Assembly (NCBI RefSeq): GCF_009696375.1
Contig: NZ_VUMD01000021.1
Location: 1 to 54,292 of the forward strand
Source: Clostridium porci
GTDB lineage: Bacteria; Bacillota; Clostridia; Lachnospirales; Lachnospiraceae
Length of the DNA stretch: 54,292 bases
Direction of reading: 5' to 3'
A program made the position numbers and the translations under genes. Positions 52,399-54,292 of this stretch are shown one piece after another. Below the pieces are notes generated by a model. The model saw nothing but the letters and a program-made list of their open reading frames with translations. It had not been told where the DNA came from and did no database searches. Numbering within the stretch: the stretch's first letter is position 1; every line of letters begins with the position of its first letter.

Positions 52399-53286
52399 CT
52401 ATTTATTAACATGCTCCGTACTAATCTCTTCTGAAAATGCCCTGTAATGGGATAAATTTTCCTTCTCATGCTTTGTGGCCACCATCATATAAAGACAATC
52501 CACCAAAACAAGCTGTGCCACATTTTCGCTGGATGGCTCGTAAAGCTTCCCCATCTTGTCCGAGGCGTAATCATAGGCACTGAACAACACATAATCAGAA
52601 TATTGAGCCAGCGGTGAATCCTTTACACTGGTAATTCCCACCACGGTAACGCCTCTGCGTTTGGCGCGCTTTACGCCCTCCACTACAGACTTGCTTTGTC
52701 CAAAATTGCTGACTGCGATTAAAAGATCCCCTTCCTTTAAAATAGAAGTGATATTCACAATCTCATGGGAATCGCAAAAATCCACAATATAATAGCCAAT
52801 ACGGTACAATCTCGACACCAGAGCCTCCGTTGTGATCTTGGAGCGGCCTACTCCGATGGCCACGATCCGGTTTGCTTTGTCAATTAAATTTGCAACCGGC
52901 TCCAAAATGTCAAAATCCATCATATTCCAGGTGTCTTCCAATTCCCGGATGCTTTTTGAAAAAATTGTTTTGCTGACTTCGTAGGGTGATTTTCCTATCG
53001 CTTCACCGTTATATACCAGCCTGTCCTTTTCTTCCGGTTTTTCATTCACATTCTTTTCTTCCGTCACTGCCATTTTCAAACGGAATTCATTAAAATTCTT
53101 ATATCCCAGAAGTTTTACGAAACGGCTGACCGATGCAGTGCTGACTCCGCTTTTTTCTGCAAAATCGCTGGCTTTCAGATAGATAATATCATTCTCTGAT
53201 GATATTACATAATCGGCAATTCTGCGCATAGCTTCGTTCATTTGGGGATAGCGGCTTTTAATCTCAATTAATACTGGTGATGACAT
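52399..53286 (-). CDS. MurR/RpiR family transcriptional regulator
   Basis: 295 residues. N-terminal HTH_6 (MNEAMRRIADYVISSENDIIYLKASDFAEKSGVSTASVSRFVKLLGYKNFNEF) and a C-terminal SIS sugar-phosphate-binding domain (ANRIVAIGVGRSKITTEAL; GDLLIAVSNFGQSKSVVEG). Likely senses a sugar phosphate of this pathway and controls its own operon. ATG 53286 has GAGG 8 nt before; an in-frame ATG at 53292 is too close to that site. First gene of the operon behind a consensus promoter. Confidence 0.93.
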   Translation of the reverse strand: MSSPVLIEIKSRYPQMNEAMRRIADYVISSENDIIYLKASDFAEKSGVSTASVSRFVKLLGYKNFNEFRLKMAVTEEKNVNEKPEEKDRLVYNGEAIGKSPYEVSKTIFSKSIRELEDTWNMMDFDILEPVANLIDKANRIVAIGVGRSKITTEALVSRLYRIGYYIVDFCDSHEIVNITSILKEGDLLIAVSNFGQSKSVVEGVKRAKRRGVTVVGITSVKDSPLAQYSDYVLFSAYDYASDKMGKLYEPSSENVAQLVLVDCLYMMVATKHEKENLSHYRAFSEEISTEHVNK

Positions 53287-53495
53287 ATACATTTCCTCTT
53301 CTTTTGTAATATAAATGGATTCGATATTTAACCGCTTCATTATACCATGTTTCTGGCGGAATTTAACACACAACTTTTCTGCGGTGAACGCAGAACCTGT
53401 TCATTTCCGCCATACTTACAGTCCTCATTTTTGTTTTGTATTTTTATTTCGTGTTTTTTTGTTTCAAAAAATTAAATTTCACAAAATTTAGTTTT

Positions 53496-53524
53496 AGTAT
53501 AAATCGGAGCAATCCTTTTGTCAA
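53496..53524 (-). promoter_or_regulatory. Promoter of the sugar operon
   Basis: On the minus strand TTGACA (53524-53519), a 17-bp spacer and TATACT (53501-53496), a full consensus sigma-A promoter. The expected start is near 53489, giving a leader of about 200 nt. Just downstream, about 53461-53485, two TGAAA motifs in an AT-rich tract are candidate RpiR operators, and a small hairpin TTCTGCG/CGCAGAA lies at 53377-53395. Confidence 0.82.
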
Positions 53525-53691
53525 TATCAAATTATATTTTCTATTTTAAGTTTATTGTATACATTTACTCATCTCAAGCTATTTTCTCTTATCCTCCCTC
53601 TCTGTTTTCCCTACTTTTTTCTATTTGTTTAAAACTATTTCAGCACTTTAACAGACAGAAATCAAATAATAATATGTATTTACCTATCATT

Positions 53692-54037
53692 GGAGATTTA
53701 GTTAAGCAGGTGAGGACGCCGCCGGTACGGACCATGTCCGGTGTGCGAAAACCTCCGCTTGAGTTTTCCGTCCCCGGCGAAAATCTGCCCCGGGGAAGTA
53801 GGCGGAATCAATTCTGGAGGGGACATGGAAGCCCATCCGTGCTTAATGAGGTTTTTTCGAATTTAGCACGGCTATGCGCTTCGAAGAGTGCAAACGGTCC
53901 CCGTAAGAATTCATTCCGGCCGGATTTCCCCCTCACAACAACCTCCAATCGGGGACGGAAGACTTAGACAGCCCCCCCTCACCACACCGGACATGGTCCG
54001 TTCCGGACGCGTCCTCCTAACCTCCGTTAAATCTCCA
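53692..54037. repeat. Inverted-repeat element of about 345 bp, unknown type
   Basis: Left arm 53692-53745 and right arm 53983-54037 are imperfect inverted repeats of about 55 bp, both containing ACGGACCATGTCCGGTGTG. A second inverted pair, TTCCGTCCCC (about 53766) and GGGGACGGAA (about 53950), lies inside, and a central hairpin CCGTGCTTAAT / ATTTAGCACGG lies at about 53837-53871. No convincing protein is encoded. It looks like a miniature transposable element or a large structured RNA. Confidence 0.65.
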
Positions 54038-54104
54038 TCATACCGCCAACCCGCATCACCACAGCGTCGCCGCTGTTCTCATTCTTCTGGCTTTAGCCAG
54101 TTGA

Positions 54105-54142
54105 GCACGTCACCGTTCCTGAGGCCAGGAACGGTGACGTGC
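54105..54142. repeat. Perfect 16-bp palindrome
   Basis: GCACGTCACCGTTCCT and AGGAACGGTGACGTGC flank GAGGCC. Perfect pairing over 16 bp, no T-run on either side, so not a standard terminator. A smaller hairpin CTGGC-TTTA-GCCAG lies 5 bp to its left. Confidence 0.7.
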
Positions 54143-54179
54143 GAAACAGAAAACCACCTGCTTTGTGAAGTTGTAAGAT

Positions 54180-54219
54180 AAATGTAGACACATGGGAAAC
54201 CACCATGTTGTCTACATTT
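54180..54219 (+). terminator. Terminator-like hairpin near the right edge
   Basis: AAATGTAGACACATGG pairs with CCATGTTGTCTACATTT (one bulge) around a 7-nt loop, followed by TTCTTTG. Could end a transcript from the left or be an element end. 54220-54292 holds nothing I can identify. Confidence 0.55.
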
Positions 54220-54292
54220 TCTTTGTGCTAAAATAAGAGATGAGCAAAACGTTATGATTTATAGTTGAACATTGGCAGTTATCTTTGCAATT

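Noticed and set aside
54105-54142. Rho-independent terminator
   Set aside because: The stem is perfect but no T-run follows on either strand.

Overview
The window is accessory DNA from a Gram-positive gut-type anaerobe of the Clostridia, most likely a Lachnospiraceae species. This rests on the gene families present (Maff2 / PrgI / DUF3801 conjugation genes, TnpV / TnpW / TnpX-like genes, MurR/RpiR regulator, ribose-type ABC importer) and on GGAGG ribosome binding sites. No rRNA, complete tRNA or CRISPR array is visible. About 45 kb is a nested mosaic of mobile elements next to about 8 kb of ordinary chromosomal sugar metabolism.

Layout. (A) 1-8270, minus strand: transfer module of an integrative conjugative element (ICE): virB4, prgI, a VirB6/TrbL protein, two tandem maff2 genes, virD4, pcfB, a DUF6329 protein and parB. 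virB4 is interrupted at its 3' end by what looks like the 5' end of a group II intron. (B) 8751-27708: a 19-kb element inserted in a TnpX-like recombinase gene. The two halves of that gene (8549-8750 and 27706-27800) rejoin in frame over a shared TGA. The element carries a type I restriction-modification locus with an hsdS inversion array and its own tyrosine recombinase (8833-18879), a MobQ relaxase with a recognisable oriT (18904-20927), a large serine recombinase with tnpW, and cargo (a sigma-like acidic protein, a zinc-finger DUF6076 protein, RhuM, TnpV). (C) 27706-30395: decayed remainder of an ICE, probably the same as A: tnpW-like, dnaC-like and relaxase genes, each with exactly one in-frame TAG, and an internally deleted mobC. 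(D) 30980-32206: AT-rich secreted toxin with a putative immunity gene and a clear promoter. (E) 32312-37976: a second ICE fragment (truncated maff2, virD4, pcfB, replication protein) with an IS110-type insertion sequence. (F) 38011-41581: a subtilisin-like protease / AAA ATPase pair resembling the antiphage system IetAS, flanked by two identical 32-bp hairpins. (G) 41598-43095: excisionase, a tRNA-Arg(CCT)-like 3' half (attachment-site remnant), iterated TTGCTAAC motifs and an N-truncated tyrosine integrase. (H) 43086-44963: a DUF4261/DUF4253 protein. (I) 45003-53524: an operon transcribed leftwards from a consensus promoter: RpiR regulator, DhaK-DhaL fusion, PfkB kinase, class II aldolase, and a ribose-type ABC importer, ended by two strong terminators. 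(J) 53525-54292: no gene; an inverted-repeat element and two strong palindromes.

How it works together. A and C supply conjugation functions. B carries a mobile, phase-variable restriction system that could present up to 12 specificities by shuffling three N-terminal and four C-terminal target recognition segments. F and D add anti-phage and inter-bacterial competition functions. I imports and breaks down a carbohydrate whose identity cannot be read from sequence; its DhaK domain lacks both canonical catalytic histidines.
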